Source: Chamaecyparis obtusa (Eukaryota; Streptophyta; Pinopsida; Cupressales; Cupressaceae). Taken from it: DNA of 64,000 bases. The first letter of the stretch is position 1. Every line of letters begins with the position of its first letter. The notes below the pieces were generated by a model. It had not been told where the DNA came from and ran no database searches. It worked only from the letters and a program-made list of their open reading frames with translations. The position numbers and the translations under genes were made by a program. The stretch is taken from positions 868,001 to 932,000 of the forward strand of contig BSBK01000881.1 in NCBI GenBank assembly GCA_027943335.1. Reading direction: 5' to 3'. Shown piece by piece: positions 10,263-24,180 of this stretch.

Positions 10263-12718
10263 TATGTGTGTGAATTTTGTACCTAGCTGGAGACAACACT
10301 TCAGTAAAACATTAGAGGTTAGCAAAAACTGAAATCTGCAAGTAATTGAAACTATGCTAACCAGGCGATTTACTGCCTTCTAGTAGGTGCGAGTATGATG
10401 TTCTCATATCAGAATCGAGATCAGTGACAATGCAACACCTAAATGAAGGATTTAATGCTAAAGAATGAAAAACTATATGAATGTAGATTAATCTATTTTT
10501 TTTTGTATTTTCTGTGCAATAATATGAGAAACTGTATGAATCTAAGCTATATGAATGAAATCAAGATTGAATGCAGATTTAGTCTAAGAATGCTTTGAAT
10601 GAATTGTTAGGAATGAATGCAAAGTGTTTTGGTAGTCATTCTGTAGCAGTTGTTGTTGCATTCATGACTTGGATTGTCATTGATGTCAACACAGTGATAT
10701 TCTGGATATTAGCAGGAAAGTAGGTACAGTTTTGTTTTGCACACATGTTGTATTGCAGATTGAATTTTGCATAGTTGATGGTATGTTCTTTGGTGTGTTA
10801 TTAACCTATGGTTAACAGCGCAAAAATAAATTCATTCATTTGTAAGAGTTATGAGCATTTTGGTGAAAGCAGTGTTTAGACAGTGTTTCTGTGTAGCGAT
10901 GTTTGGAAATCGGAGGATATCTCTTAGCTGGGATGGAATCTGATTTTGTGCAGTTAAAGGTATGTTGGAGACTCATTAATGATGATGTGGTTCATAGTGC
11001 AAACTTTGAGGATATGTTTGGAAAAAGTTACAATAACTGGAAGCCGACAGTTTTATGTGAATTATGTGTGTAGCGTGTAGAATTTATTATTTTGTAATTG
11101 AGGACCGACTCATTTGTAATTATTTGAGTTTGGTATATAAGAAGGAATTTTTTCCTTATTGTAATGAGTACTATGAAGAGTGAGATGTGAATATATGCAT
11201 GAAGTGAAGAAAAGAGCTAATTCAGTGATGAAGGAAGACTTGTGAGTACAAAGATCTGGAATTGTGATCTTGTGTAGCAGAGAGTGCAGTTTTGGCACAG
11301 TGTGAAGGAGGTAATATATTTCATATTATTCTATTGAATAATTCTAAGATCTTTTGGACAGTGGGTTCAGAGATCTTGCCTTGAAGCTGTTTGGGCAGTG
11401 GGTCCTTCTGTCTTCCATAAACTCTTAACCGGGTTAGAATCTTTTAACAGGGATTCAAAATCTCCTAACAGGGATTTATATGTACCGAATGTATTTCATA
11501 AGACTCCTAACAGGGTCCATCCTCTAACAAGGAACTTTCATATTAGTGCATCATTTTGTGGGCATCATTCCCACTGGGGTTTACTCTTTTTCAAGAGGTT
11601 CCCTAGTTAACATATCTTGTGTTATTGTGCAATTGTGTATGATTATCTTTCTATGGTTGATCAGTACATTGATTATATTGTTTAAAGCTGTTGAATGGAT
11701 AAATTATCTGATAACTGATTCACCCCCCCACCCCCCCTCTCAGTTATCTTGGGGATCTTTACTTTCTAACAATAATATGAAAACTATGATATGAAACTAT
11801 GCAAAAGCTATGATCAACTATGAAAGATCTCACAAATCGCCTGTCGCAAATGTTTAATCCTTCGTATGAAATTTCACCAAAGTAATTGTGCAAATTCGAG
11901 TGTTGATTGTGAAGAGCTGAGCCTTGATTTTATAGAAATCCAGGGCTTTGAGGATGCAAGAGAAAAGCCATAAATCACTCTTGATAAACTCAGGTTGATT
12001 TTTGAGTTAACAAGAAATTAAGAATATTTAATTCATAAAATCATGCAAAAGCAGTTTTTATCTCAAAATAGAGCTTTAATTCTCTTTTTCAACTCATCAT
12101 CAGATGTTGAGTTTAGAAAGTTAACAAATTAAAATTGAAAATTGATTTAAAGTTGCTTTAAAGTTGACTGCTTTTCTGATTGTGCATGATTTAATTATAA
12201 ATTAATTAAAAATAAAGTGATTTATTCTCAACTTAACTGATTTTTTGAATTAAAACAATTGATTTATGGGTTAATCAATTATTAAATCAAACTTTATTCC
12301 AATTAAATCATTAAATTTGACAACTTTGATTTTAAATCAATTAAATAAATATTCAATTGATTATTTGTAGGAATTTTGATTTATTGTCAAAATAAAAACA
12401 AAATTAATTAGGAATAAATGCAATTAAATCTAATTAAATAATTAAGTGGCAGAATTAAATTAATTAATTAAATATTCATCATATTCAATTAATCAACTTT
12501 AGGATAAATAATAACATTTATCACCAAATAATATTTAATTAAAGATAATTAGATAAATTAGGAATATTTAGAAAATATTCCCTGATGCAGAATTAAGATA
12601 AAATCAATTAGGATTTTGATGTGAAGATGTGCCTTAGGTTAGGACTTTGATGTCGATTTCATTTGAATTGAAGATGTAGGAGGTTAATGAACCTATAGCC
12701 CATTTTTGGGGTATTATA
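10263..12718 (-). mobile_element. LTR-like insertion (probable solo LTR) in second gag copy, with nested insertion
   Basis: The interruption of gag is flanked on both sides by GGTAC (10258-10262 and 12719-12723), a 5-bp target duplication. On the minus strand the insert starts TATAATACCCC and ends CACACATA. This is what a TGTAATACCCC...CA LTR would become after one G-to-A or C-to-T change at each end. No coding region is visible. About 1.25 kb of it appears to be a second, nested insertion (10524-11771). Confidence 0.6.
10524..11771 (-). mobile_element. TGTTAG-start repeat family, copy 2 (nested)
   Basis: On the minus strand it begins TGTTAGAAAGTAAAG and soon carries the family's ACTGAGAGGGGG and GTGAATCAGTTATC signature. 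ATAAT follows the start (11772-11776) and also stands at 10519-10523, so the left end is tentatively 10524. The sequence just inside that end resembles the host flank, so the true end may lie up to about 100 bp further right. It shares TTGACATCAATGACAA with copy 1 near its 3' end. No ORF of note. Confidence 0.5.
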
Positions 12719-13787
12719 GGTACAACCTCCTGGTGAGGTTCTTCCATCTTTGTAGGTAGTCAGCCAAGATCTCACCTCCCTTTTGTTTTGAATTGCCTAA
12801 GTCCAAAAGTGACAACTCATTTTTGACGTTGTGCACGCATATTGTGCAATCAACTTTTCAGAAAGTTCCGTAAATGTGGTTATTGATCCATAGGGTATTT
12901 TATAGAACCACTCTATAGTGGTTCCTCCCAAGCTCTTGTAAAAGAGGTGCATGAGGAAATTGTCACTGTAGTCAACCTCTTGGCAAGCCATGTAAAATTC
13001 TTTGGCATGACGGACTGGATCTCCCTTCCCCTGATATTTGACAAATTTAGGTATTTCAAAATGCTTGGGGAAGGGGACTACTGTGATGGACCTGTAAAAG
13101 GGGTAAGGAAAAACCTCTTTGAACTTGAAGGTCTTTCTTTCTATACTAGCTCTGAGCTCCTTGAGAGAATTTTTTTTTCTTCCCATTCCGAATTTGCAGG
13201 TGTTGGAGTGGGTAATCCCATTGGGAAGAGATCTGATGGTGCAGGTGAATATAGATGGTTATGCAAGGGATATTAGGTGATTAGATAGGGGGATTTCCCA
13301 GCTATGTAGGAAGACTATCCAATGGATTTTATGGTGATGACTGGGCAGTGTATTGTTGCTAAGGTTTATAGGCGTATTGTTGTGCTGAGTATGGCGTTGC
13401 CTGTTGTTGCTGGGGAATGAGGGGATGTTGCTATTGTGTTGAGAAGTACTACTTCCATGGAGGAGGTTGGTAGAATGGTGTGGATTGTTGATGCACTTGG
13501 ATTTGTGTTTGGACAATGTAGGTAGGGTGTATTCTCATGTTGTTGAGTGGTGGAATGGGTCCTTGGATGCTGGTGATAGGAGGTGGTTGTGTGAGATAGA
13601 TAGAAAAGTGAGAGGAGCTTTACTGCTATGGTGGTGGCATAGTTTGAGAGATAGTGGATGACATGGATAGATAGTTGGTAAATGTGGGAAGAGATGCAAT
13701 TTGAGATGGTGGTGGGGGTTGTGCTACGAACTAGACACTAGGTCGTATGCTCATAGGATTATAGATGTGAGACTCAGCATTTTTACA
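12719..13787 (-). pseudogene. Second gag copy, main part
   Basis: The frame at 13186-12797 gives about 129 residues of uninterrupted retrotransposon gag domain, including VPFPKHFEIPKFVKYQGKGD, FYMACQEV and SLGGTTIEWF segments. It parallels the first gag at 4013-3467 and, further right (13516-13259), the N-terminal part. The sequence stops matching gag at about 13787 and runs into a piece of repeat F. The 2.6-kb leader and LTR start are missing here, so this is an internally deleted duplicate. Confidence 0.8.
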
Positions 13788-14009
13788 TGAATTGATAGGT
13801 GAATTATGGAGGGTGTGCATAAGAGCCAATAAGATTTTATAAAGAAAGAATAAATAACTTGATTGCCTAGATACATGGAAAAAATAGTATATCCCAATTA
13901 TAATTAATTATCTACAAATAATTTAATATAAATATCAACATTTGTTAATTTTATAAATCATAAGAATTATAACTTGATTATTTTGTTAGATTTTTATATA
14001 GTTTAAATT
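13788..14009. repeat. Flank repeat F, partial copy 2
   Basis: Matches 9792-10015 (TGAATTGATAGGTGAATTATG onward) and joins directly to LTR sequence at 14010. It marks a rearrangement junction between gag and the duplicated LTR. Confidence 0.7.
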
Positions 14010-14826
14010 GATATGTGATTTGGATTGAAAAGAAACTACAATGCTAAGTAAACTAAGATCCATTCACTATTAACATTATGCTATGTGATCTAAAATTGAA
14101 AGCAAGAACAAAGGAACTAACATGCTAAAATGCTCTGAAATTCTAGAGCTAAACTAACACATGATAACAATGCATAAAATGAATTAGTGAATTGCTCGTG
14201 GAGAGGTCTCTATTGATATATTTTGGAGGGAGGAAGAGGGATTGGATGAGGTGGCACCTATGTGGCATCCAAATGGGAGCCACATAGGAGATACATAGGC
14301 TAGAGGGGATGACTATGATGAAAGGTTAATTTGAGACAAGATGGACATTTGAGGCTTGAGTGGCTCAAGGTTTCTCACACATGTGTGAACTCACTAGCTC
14401 TAATGAGGTTAGGAATCACTTTTTAAGTGAGGTTAAGAGAGTGATTAGGTGGGAGAGTAGGTTTAGCAAGTGAGGTGATGGGCGTAGGCTAGGTTTTAGG
14501 TAGGGATTAGATTAATTTAAATTAGTTTTAGATTAATCCAAGCTTAGAGGAATATTAGGGTGTGGAGGGATTTAAATAAATATAAATTTATTCTTAAAGG
14601 GATTTATGGGGGACATGTATTAAAATAAGTTTGATACATTAGAAAGAAGAGTTTTCAAATTAGATTAAAATACTTTAGATAATGAACCCAACTTAATTAA
14701 ATAATTATACTTAAATGGGTAGAGGAATATGACAATAATGATTAATTAATTAAAATTAATTATGATGTCACATGGATTATTAATTAAATAGATTTAATTA
14801 ATATGAATGATTTTTAGGCATCTATA
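14010..14826 (-). repeat. Partial second copy of the gypsy LTR
   Basis: Corresponds to 8421-9334 of the first LTR with scattered substitutions. Its outer end reads TATA where the first copy has TACA. It lacks about 93 bp between the two U3 palindromes: only one CACACATGTGTGA core remains near 14375. The matching TATA box is damaged. Confidence 0.75.
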
Positions 14827-15559
14827 GTCACTGCCTTGAGATTATTTGTATTTCCTCAAGGTCATTTTCATCACTTAGAAATATTTTTTTGCTTCAAAAC
14901 CATTATGATTAGGATTTTTTTTTTAATTTTCAATATTTTTAAAGTGAAATTGACAACTTTGGTGCTTGTGATTGTTTCAATCTTCCAACACACTAATTGA
15001 ATGTAACTTACTAATATAGAAAATGAATCTATTAATGTGTGTACTTAATCTTATAAATGACAATGTTGAGAAAATGATAAATTGAATGGACACAAATTAC
15101 TCTATAAATTGTAAGGTGAATAGATTAGCAGACACTCATACTTATGCACCATGTTAGAAAAATAGAGAAGGTGATTGGGAAATCAACGCCTAAGTATGAG
15201 TTAGTCACTCAATAATTTTATTCACATTAATTAATTTATTTCATCCTCACTAATAGTAGAATTTGGAAGCACTCCCCAACACCTTGAATTGACAGATGAA
15301 TTATGGAGGGTGTGCATAAGTGCCAATAAGATTTTATAAAGAAAGAATAATTAACTTGATTGCCTAGATATATAAAAAAAATAGTATATCCCAATTATCA
15401 AAAATTATCTTCAAATAATTTAATATATGAATATCAACATTTATTAATTTTATAAATCATAAATATGAATTATAACTTGATTATTTTGTTAGATTTTTAT
15501 ATACTTTAAATTGACTAAATTTACTTTAAAAAGGGAAGTGAAGGGGGAAGGGGATATAG
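14827..15559. repeat. Flank repeat F, copy 3
   Basis: Near-identical to 9335-10056, starting GTCACTGCCTTGAG at the LTR edge and ending at the purine-rich AAGGGGATATA. Non-coding. Confidence 0.75.
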
Positions 15560-18500
15560 TGATAATGTACTTGTGAGATTTGAATGATTGCAAATATTGT
15601 TATGTAACAGTACTAGTATTGTCTCTAACTCAATTGGTCAATCTTATGTATCACATTCTTTTGTTGGGACTGTAATGATGTTTATGAGGATCTTCTTTTC
15701 AAAAGATGCTCAAAGTTTGTGTCTGCCAAAATCTAAGTCGACCCACCAAATGGTCCTCATGCCATCATGAAACCATGGTTAGTTGCCCATACACAAAGTC
15801 AAAACTATACTAAATTTCACCTATTAATCATCACCCAATTTAGCCCAAGAAACAGCACACTAATGTCCATTCATCCACGCAATCAATAAATGCATATTCT
15901 TCTCAAGCTTGGTTAGAATATCAGATTTGTTCAGATGTGTAGATCATGATTAAAGATGATTTCCATATGAATTCTCTGATTCATTTCAATAGGAAAAATA
16001 ATAATAATAACAAAGTAGAGATTCCTTGATCAATTCAACTGGGCTTCAAATAGTTTGTGTATTTATTGCCTTGGATTATTCACCCAATACAAAGCTAAAT
16101 CCAAAATCAACAGAGATTTGCACGGCATTTCACAAGTGAAAATATTGTAGCAATTATTATTTTGCAATGAACGATAATGATGCCTTGGAGTTGATTTAAA
16201 AGTGAAGATATTAAAAGGTTTGGTGGTATATATAATAGAGTAGCCTCGATAGAATGGAAAGAGAGGAATGGATAAAGTATAAGAGGCTAATGATTTGACC
16301 CACAAGGGAATAGTACATTTCACTGTAAACCTTCTCAATCTCTACGCTGTGCAGGCGCCACTCGCAGCCTTTTACTTTACTGCAAAAGTTTTTCAAGACA
16401 AAAGTGTACCTCAAAACATAAGCGTGCTTCTCAGGATTCTCTCAGGCCAATATCTAGCTTGGATTGAGTGCTTCTTAGCCACAAGACTCCAAGCTTCTTA
16501 ATGATTTCATACATGTGATATCATCTCTACATCATGGATTTATCCTGTTTGCTGATGTGGGTTTTCAACTCAAACATCATTGCTTTGTCATTTGGAAAAT
16601 CGTATGTACAGTTCAAGTTATAGAAATAAAATAAATTTAACGAGTTCTCAAATATGTGAGTTTTTTGAGGTTCATTTAGTAGTTAGTGTATTGGGAAGTA
16701 GTGGTGTTTGTTGTGATCATAGGTTTGTGTCTTTGTTGATCTAATGTGTTGGTAGGTTTCAGCTTCACGATTGATAATTAGAAATGAGGTCTCTTATTTT
16801 TAATTTCGCCTATTCATAGCTCCAAATTCTGAAGTGTAGATTAAAAGATTAAGCGGTTGAAAAAGTGGGATGATCTCACAAATTAAATGGTTAAGCTGTT
16901 GGAAAATATAGATGATTGTCACAGATTTTGAATCTCTTAAATTCATCTTACAGGTAGAAGGCAGCTCACGTGGTTAGAGTTTATAGTTGTGGGCAAAGTC
17001 ATGTTTTATTGGTGCAATAATGTGTCATCAAATGATTTGTTGCTTTTTAGATCTAAGGAACACATTTTGTTCAATCATGCGTGGTCATTATAACACTAAA
17101 AATTGGGTATTAAATCAGAAAATGCTATAAGAGCTATTAGAAAATGCTAAGCTAATGTGTCCTTTCACCTAGATCTATTTTTTTTTGTGGATAAACTTGA
17201 ATTACATTATATCTATATCTTTACCTTCTTCTCTTCATCAAAATCACGCAAAGATAATCAAGGATTATATCATCCTCTTCATTCTAGTCCAACTGAACTA
17301 CATTACTTTTGCTAAGGTGTTTCTTTTAAGTAGTAATTAATATTTTCTAATTAAAATAAGAAATATATATGATAATAAAATATATTTTCTTATGCAAATT
17401 AGATAAAGCTATATTAATTTAATAGTCAAACAATTATTAAAAATTTCACATCATATATGTACAAAAATAATAAATATTTTTATCGACACAAATCTAAAAA
17501 GAATCTTTTTATATATAATTACAATTTTTAAACAAAAAGTTTTAAAAAAATAATATTTGAAATATTTTATCTTTATGTTTTTATTTTAAAATATAGCTGA
17601 CAACATATTATCAGCTGAAAAATTCAGATTCAAATTATAACATCATTTATTTTATTTATTTACTTATCACAGTTATTACCTTCACCTAAATCAAGAGTTT
17701 GACTTTCCAACATAAAATCATCATTGTTCATCCAAGAGCATTGCAGCCAATTAAATTTGTGATTCTAATTAACAGTCATTATAAATTTATATTTTTAAAT
17801 CTTTCAATATGTTTAAAATAATATAAAATAAATAAAGAGATAAACTCAAATTTATAAAAGATTAACATATAGATAAAACTATGTTGTATAAAGAAAACAT
17901 GATCTCTTGTTAAGATAAGAATATCAAGTTCTCATGACATTTAAAATATTTTCACATTTTGTAAAACAAAACTGACAAATGTGTAAGAAGAACTAAAAAC
18001 AGCTAGCACAATAAATAAAACAACATAACCACTGGTTAAAACAGGAATATCAACTTCTTATGGCTTATATTTCTTCCAAGTTGTCCAGCGCAATTATGAA
18101 TGATGCAGAGGATTTTTTGGAATGCATAATGGTAGTTATTTGTCAATATATTCCCAATGCTCGTTGACTTATGACTTGGACAATCAAAGGGGCTATCAAT
18201 CAATGTAGGATTGGTTTGTACAACATCATTCTATCCCTACTATTACACCCATTATGGTAGTTTTAGATACATTGGGTATATAAAATTAAAACTACAATAT
18301 GAAAAAATATATATAGTGGCGTATAAACTGCTTTCATTATTTTATAAAAACACATTTAAGCCAAAAGAAGATGATTAGATGGTATATAATTTAATTATTT
18401 TGTTTGTTTATTTTTTATCTTTTTTATTTTTAGCTTAAATTTTACATGTCAATATATGTAAAAAATTTATGTGTACGAATTATCTAATTTAGATTTTGAT

Positions 18501-21500
18501 GTAATATCATATTGAAGATTTAAGTAAAAAATATATTGTTTTTATTTTATATGTTTTTTCTAAGTCTTAGTTTTTCAGATGTGGAAAAGAGTAATCAAAT
18601 ACGAAATTGAATATTTTCTTTGAAATGGTGCTCTAAATATGTGATCAAGAAGAATTTTGCATTTCATTTTGTTTAAGTCTTATATGATCATTTGTTTGAT
18701 TGTATGACCCATATTTGAATTTTAATCTTGCAAGGAGGATGGAGTTAATCATTAATCATTGGAATTCAGCTCCTAACTCAACTCTTAGAATTGGAAACTA
18801 AATGCCACATTGATGGATAAGCTCCTACTTTCTCCTCTACATTCTTTTTCACTCTATTGGAAACCTTTTGGGAGCTTCTTACTTTAGGCACCATATTAAA
18901 GATGTTATAAGAGAAGACGAGAACTTATGAAATTTGATTCTAGAGATTATTTTTCTATTACAATTTGAAGGTGGAAAAATCCTTTTAAAATCCCATTTGC
19001 AAGTTGAATAAATCAAGGAGAAGATAGGTCAATATCTTCATTCTATAACACATAGTATGCCAATAATAGTATGGTTTTAAACTTAATTATTAATACTTTA
19101 TTTTTTGAATTTTGTAAGGGGGTTAATATCTACCAAATATCTTTCTTTCTATAAAGAGATTATGTCAATTCTCTCCAAGAAACTCTAATGTAATATTGCA
19201 AGCATATTTCTAAAGTAATTGATAATTTCCATGTATTTCTATGTGTTGATATTGTCTCTATAACTAATATAATATTTTATTGTTAACATCTATCTTATGT
19301 GTCTCACAAGTGTAAAAAATCTATGATAAAACAAAATGATAATTGGTTGAGACTTGTAAAAAAAATAGTGCAAGAAATCGACTTATTTGAAACCTAAATT
19401 TGATAATTTTTTCTCTAAAGTTTTGTCAAAATTTGGAGTGCATATTTTATTTTTTGAATAATTATTAAATCATTTCAAACACTTAGAAGCATATTTTTAA
19501 TTATATTTTATTAGATACATAGGTATTTTGAAAGCGCCTTGACCCTTTTACAAAGAGAAATACAACATTTAGCCCAAAAAAGACACCAAACAATACTATA
19601 GAGAAAATATTACACTACGAGTTTTAAGGCATAAAAAAAATTAAAACTAAAATGTCCTAAATTACACCCCATGGAGTTCTTCATTACATGGTTCCTTTTC
19701 TTTGTCTGATATCGGATCTCTAGCTAAACCTCCAGTTTATCTCATTTGCCTAGTCACCTCCTTTTGTTTGAATTCCCAACCACATGGAATGTTTGGTTCA
19801 AGACCCACGAGTGCCACAAACATCCACACAGTGTGCACTCATCCTACAAATGTTTAGACTAAAGGTGATTGTTGGAGTGTTACACCTATTTTCCCTAGCA
19901 ATGTAATGCCTCCTATGGTAGGACACCAACATTGGAATTCTTCCTAGACTTTAATTAAACCTTCCTTAGACTGATTAAACCTTCCTCTTGGCCTTTTCCC
20001 CTCTCTCTTGTTCATTTGAATTTATTTTTGGTTATTCTTTCACTCTTCCTAGCTATCTTTGCAACTTCTTGGACATCTTACAACACTTTGGTCATCTCAT
20101 TGTGTCGCTCAACTATCACCTTTGCATATCAACTTTTCCTTCTCACTAGAAAATGTGCCAAGAGAATGTCCTAAGCTAAGAAGAACCTATTAAACTTCAT
20201 CACTTAGAAAGTCTACTTACATAATACATCTAACTAAGGATAAATTTAGTTACAAATATATACTACATGATAGCTACCTCTTCATGATTTGTACAATGGA
20301 TTTCTCTAAGAATGGTTCCAGACATGTAGCCCGATTGAAACCCTATCTTTTTGTTAGAATTTTAATTTCAAAGAAATGAAAGCATGATTGACCTTTATTC
20401 TAGAAAAATAAATTGGTACACATACATATCACTTTGTTTGGTTAGTTAAAATATTTCTATAAACCAAATGCGAATTGAGTGTTATCAATGTTACATGCAT
20501 AATTATTTAAATTTTGTGAATGTTGTTGAAATGGTAATCTAAATCTTGTGAAAAAATTATCCACCTTATAAATACAACTATTATATTGATTGGAGCATGT
20601 TTGTACTCATATTAATTTATTTCAAATTCATGTGAATCTATGCTCTTGAGATGATTTTTTTTCTAGGTGGTTGTACCCTTTTGATTAGTTGTAGTATCAA
20701 ATCTAATCATTAATAGTGGCTAGGGTCATGAAAGGAAGTAGGTAAGAGTGAATAGTTGAAAAGTAGGAGTTTCAAGGATGATGAACTTTGGATACCTCAT
20801 AACCTAACCAGTTGTCGAGTTGGATTGAAGATTAGGTGTACATCACACTAAATTCGAAAGACAAGTAAATAACTTGGTATCTCTAACTTTGAAAAGATAT
20901 AGATGGGAATTATCAAGAGTCAATTATATTTAATAACTTATGGTAGAAGTACTAAATTGGAGATAATAACACATCACTAAATCTAATTAAATTTATATAC
21001 AAGGAAACATCAAAGTTTTTAGATTATAGACACTAAATAATCAATACCATAAGGAACAAATAAAGGGATGACTAAAATCATGACTCTAAAAAAATTCAGT
21101 GTTCAAAGGATTAGGAATAGGGGATATAAGGGATGCAGTGAATTACTCATGCTTTAATGAATTTGGGTAAGAATATGACCACCACTATTACTTCAAAAGT
21201 TAACTTAGTGTAAAGTGTCAAATTGTGATGTCCAAGCAAAAGTATGTTAGTAAGATGAATTTTGATGCTCTAACAATGATAAGGAAAAGAGTGTGGGTTG
21301 TATGGAAGGTATACCAAGATGATAAATTCCAATGGTCAAACAAGGAAAAAGGAAAATGCATAGTTGGTAGGAAAGGCATACCAAGAAGGAAAACATCAAA
21401 ACTCTGACACTTAGCATAGTCCTTAAATTTAAACACAAAATGTCTAAACTTTTGTTTTTGGATTTGTGGGAAACTTGTAACACGTGGTAGGAACATGTTG

Positions 21501-22392
21501 GATAATTAAAAATAACACTTCAATTTTTTACAAATTTAGACCTGCATAGAGAAAATAGGAGCTAAAAAAAAGGAGTTGGGACTCAAGAAAAATATTGGCA
21601 CTAATAGATTGAGTCCCAATAAGGTGATGACTTAGTAGTTGGCATTGCAGCATGAAAGTGCTTGTATAAATGCACAAGAATCAATAAACAAATACATCAT
21701 GTGGGTACATGACTTGTATCAATAATCAAGAGATTTAGGAGAAGATAGAAAAAAGATAGCTTTCAGTAGTCCTTTGGAGGCTATACATGATGAATTGAAT
21801 TAAAATTCATGATTTACACCAAAGCACATTGAACAAAGACTTAATTGAGGTATAAAACCAGTATAGTATGCACACAGTTTCAATGCATAAAGTGGGGTAT
21901 AATGCATTAAAGGAAATGAATGCATTATAGACATTGATGCACATAGAAAATTTCTAATGATACGTGACAACACAAATAGATCCTTAGTCACTTAGGTATT
22001 CAGATATCATGGGTCAATAACAAAATAGAAGTTATTAACTCAGTAGAAGTTATTAACTCGGTATTAGGGAAAGTGGAATTTGAAGGGTTTTATTATAAAA
22101 GGTATACATTATTTATATGCATATAAGATAACATTTTTTTACCAATATTTATCATGGGGCCAACAATAAATGGGGATTATCCCAATTAGATGGTCACTTT
22201 TTTAATTATACATTCAATGGAATAAGAAACTAGATACTAGATACTAGATTTGATGCTCGTGAAAAAGCTTTATTAATACACTGTCAATTTTATAACATTT
22301 GTGTTTTTTTATACAATCTCTATTTTATTAAGAAATCAAGGATTGTATAACATATTTGGTAGAAATAGGATGTTTTTCTCATGGTTGGGGAT
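15560..22392. other. AT-rich spacer, no gene recognised
   Basis: About 6.8 kb in which no frame on either strand gives a protein family I know; open frames stay below about 95 codons. Parts (17330-17660, 18300-18600) are extremely AT-rich. A small 19-bp tandem duplication (AGAAGTTATTAACTC unit) lies near 22028-22064. Old unrecognisable transposon sequence is likely but not shown. Confidence 0.5.
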
Positions 22393-22557
22393 AGACCATG
22401 GACTCAATCTTTCGATTATGAAGGCCTCCCCTTCCGATATCATCAATGTTTCTCAATCGGTCACCTTAAAACAAATTGTTCTCTCTTATGTCATAAAGGT
22501 GTTTCCACTTGGTGGAAGGATGCTAATGATGATCATTTGACTGGACCTTGGCCTTAG
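22393..22557 (+). pseudogene. LINE ORF1 zinc-knuckle relic
   Basis: The plus strand reads QSFDYEGLPFRYHQCFSIGH followed by LKTNC and, further on, STWWKDA. This is the layout of the DUF4283/CCHC-type ORF1 protein of plant L1-like LINEs (C-x2-C-x4-H-x4-C). The first Cys is replaced by Tyr and a TAG at 22555-22557 ends the frame. The next 500 bp (to about 23085) may be the rest of ORF1 and the LINE 3' end, since it is proline/serine-coding and finishes in a TTTGCTTTTTAATAT stretch, but this is weaker. No endonuclease or RT is present, so the copy is internally deleted. Confidence 0.6.
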
Positions 22558-24180
22558 ATTCTTCTTCTAATGGTCTTGTTGAGGACTCCCCTTAGGATAT
22601 CAATGCTCCTACTATTGGTTTGGCCTCCTCGGTCCTGGTAGACCCTACTCCACCTCTTGTTGTTGGTGTTGTCCCCTCCAATTGCTTGGAACCTCCTTAG
22701 TCTACTTCCCCTGTTCCACTCCAACACTTGGCTGATGTTGCACAACATTCTTAGCACTTTTATCTTGGTGTTGATAGTTTCCCAAAGAGACTTCCACCAC
22801 TTTCTCCCCCTTGTGTTGGGTATTCTAGTTATAATATCATCTGGACCGTTGTTCGACAACATACGAAAAATCATTCTTCAGCCCTTCTTCCTCCTCCCTA
22901 CATTGTGGGTGAGTTGTCTACCCACTCCTAAGGTGGATTACTAGTTGTCCAATTAGTGTGTTGTTAATGGTTTATTCGTGACCCCGTAATTAGCATTTTG
23001 GTCTCTAATATGTTGATAACTCTATGTCCTTTGGACTATTGTTTATACTAACAATGCCCTCATTTTTTTGCTTTTTAATATAAAAAATATATATGGTAGA
23101 AATTCTTTGTAATAAATATATTAATTTATGTAATATTTTCCCATATGAAGAGTTTGGATTAAGTAGTATTATAAAGAGACCTATTTTGAATATCATGTTC
23201 ATGTCATTTGACCTATTAGATACTATATTAACAATTATAATTTGTGCTTCCTTCTTAAGAAAAATATAAACATAAGGAATTCCTATTTTGAAGAGGGATT
23301 TTATAAAGAGATATTATTAGCACTATGATTATTGCATGTAGTGAGGTCCATGCACCTCCTCCTCACCCACAACTAGATTGACTTTCCTATTTGCTTGTCT
23401 TCTATTATGGTTGAGTATAATTAGCAACATATAAGGGCCCCCGAAACAATCTACGGTATTCTCTTTGTTCAATATCATTGGTAAGATGATTTAGATATAA
23501 CTAGCTTGAAATTTCTTGTTTAAATTATAAGTATGCTTTTCATCGAAATCTTTCATTGTGAGGATACTTGTAAATCTTTTATAATATGCATGGCCCCCCA
23601 CTTTTTAGAAAAAAATGTTATTTCTATGCATAATTCCAAGCGACAATTGACTTCTTCCACTATTTTTGTTTGAGGTTATTTTTGTCTTGTTTCAATATTT
23701 TATTTCAGTGACATCGCCATGATTCTGAGCATAAGCAGAATATGTAAAAGTATTTTTCCGTTTATAGGAATTACACCTTTTCCTTCAAAAGAATCCTCCA
23801 ATTATTTTACTTTTCTCTTTCGAAACAGTGATCTCCATGGTTTAAAAAGAACATGTCCAAATCAGTACTGATATGAGCTGATTTTATATGAAACTTGGAC
23901 CATTGCAACGGGTGAAATAAAAGCAGCAGAATCTTGAAACAAGTAATAAAATCTTGTTCACTTTAGAATTTTAACCTAAGACAAAGACAAGTCATTGACG
24001 TGGATTATCATCTACAGGGAAAGTTTTCCAGTTAATGCTCATTAGTCTTACCTTTTTAGTACTTTAGACAAATTTTTCCAGCGCCATCATGAAATAAGAT
24101 AAACTTCTGTTTAGTGCAAGATTTGTACCATGTAGAGCTGAAAATGAAGTGTCTGCAGTATATGGACTGAATTAAGCTAA
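22558..24180. other. Spacer after LINE relic; no gene recognised
   Basis: To about 23085 this may be the LINE ORF1 tail and 3' end. From there to 24180 it is AT-rich with no recognisable coding region, RNA gene or repeat boundary. Confidence 0.4.

Noticed and set aside
16063..16501. Overlapping 60-90 codon frames on both strands
   Set aside because: Mutually overlapping, low-complexity composition, no recognisable motif.
21218..21496. Overlapping 60-92 codon frames on both strands
   Set aside because: No family resemblance and no gene context.
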